Source: a virus. From it: DNA of 20,909 bases. The stretch covers positions 1 to 20,909 of IMG/VR virus record IMGVR_UViG_3300044611_001548; one strand, 5' to 3'. This document shows, piece by piece, positions 20,703 through 20,909 of the stretch. Below the pieces are notes generated by a model. It was not told the DNA's origin. It saw nothing but the letters and a program-made list of their open reading frames with translations, and ran no database searches. Position 1 is the first letter of the stretch; every line of letters begins with the position of its first letter. The translations under genes and the position numbers were made by a program.

Positions 20703-20909
20703 TTTAATTCATCGAAAATTTGGGTTTGAACCCCCGCCCTTTAGCGATAGCTACCAATAAGGCTTAGAGGAAATCCGAACTAGGGAAGTATTCGGAGGTC
20801 TGTGACATCTAACGGCTCGACGGGCTATTCACCGCTTACGTTGTCCGAATTAGCCCAGACAATCCTCGTCTCTTTCAGGGCGAGGTTGGTGAACCTCTTT
20901 TAGTGCGAT
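20703..20909. ncRNA. Noncoding hairpin-rich edge, possible structured RNA
   Basis: No long frame crosses this 207-base edge. Inverted pairs include TCCGAA (20774-20779) with TTCGGA (20791-20796), GGGCTA (20822-20827) with TAGCCC (20851-20856), and GAGGTT (20882-20887) with AACCTC (20892-20897). There is also a GGGTTTGAACCC palindrome at 20722-20733. On the minus strand, 19 codons open at the window end stop at 20850, possibly the end of another gene. The density of pairs suggests a structured RNA, for example a transposon-end omega/HEARO-type RNA. The strand and class cannot be fixed. Confidence 0.35.

Noticed and set aside
20722-20733. tRNA T-arm-like GGTTCAAACC
   Set aside because: The flanking stem does not pair beyond the palindrome, and no acceptor, D or anticodon arms are found around it.
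1-20909. CRISPR array, tRNA or rRNA genes
   Set aside because: No regularly spaced direct repeats, cloverleaf or rRNA motifs were seen on reading both strands. A tool-based scan was not possible.

Overview
The window carries a tailed-phage gene cluster, either a prophage or a contig of a phage infecting a cyanobacterium. Cyanobacterial origin is inferred from three HIP1 octamers (GCGATCGC at 3836, 9526 and 13308), frequent GCGATCG cores and an AT-rich style. A Microcystis-like host is only a guess. No integrase, terminase or tape measure is visible, so the module is incomplete and prophage versus lytic phage cannot be decided here.

Layout: almost every gene reads leftwards. From right to left: a noncoding, hairpin-rich edge (20703-20909); a PP-loop/PAPS-reductase-like gene; an SF2 helicase interrupted by a LAGLIDADG intein in Walker A and by a DnaJ-like domain between motifs II and III; a LamG/beta-helix tail fibre or spike; a fused distal-tail plus hub protein; a membrane/coiled-coil protein and a GH19 endolysin; three small genes; then the head block of portal, small ORFs, MuF-type minor head protein, putative prohead protease and major capsid protein with an N-terminal coiled coil. 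This block is followed by a zinc-ribbon protein, a structural protein of unknown role, RusA and a holin-like protein. Two rightward genes (2180-2882) converge on the holin-like gene. They share a 98-bp divergent intergenic region with a leftward pair, one of which is an HTH-like/coiled-coil protein split by an in-frame TAA. The left edge has the 3' end of a rightward gene of unknown identity, closed by a strong palindromic terminator.

Functionally this is a virion assembly and lysis segment with a DNA-metabolism segment (helicase, RusA, PAPS-reductase-like) around it. The most unusual object is the helicase, whose ATP site is split by an intein and whose motor domain contains an HPD-bearing J domain. 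This suggests recruitment of host DnaK to a phage helicase. Several real small genes (10379, 14284, 7819, 8009) encode proteins under 60 residues.
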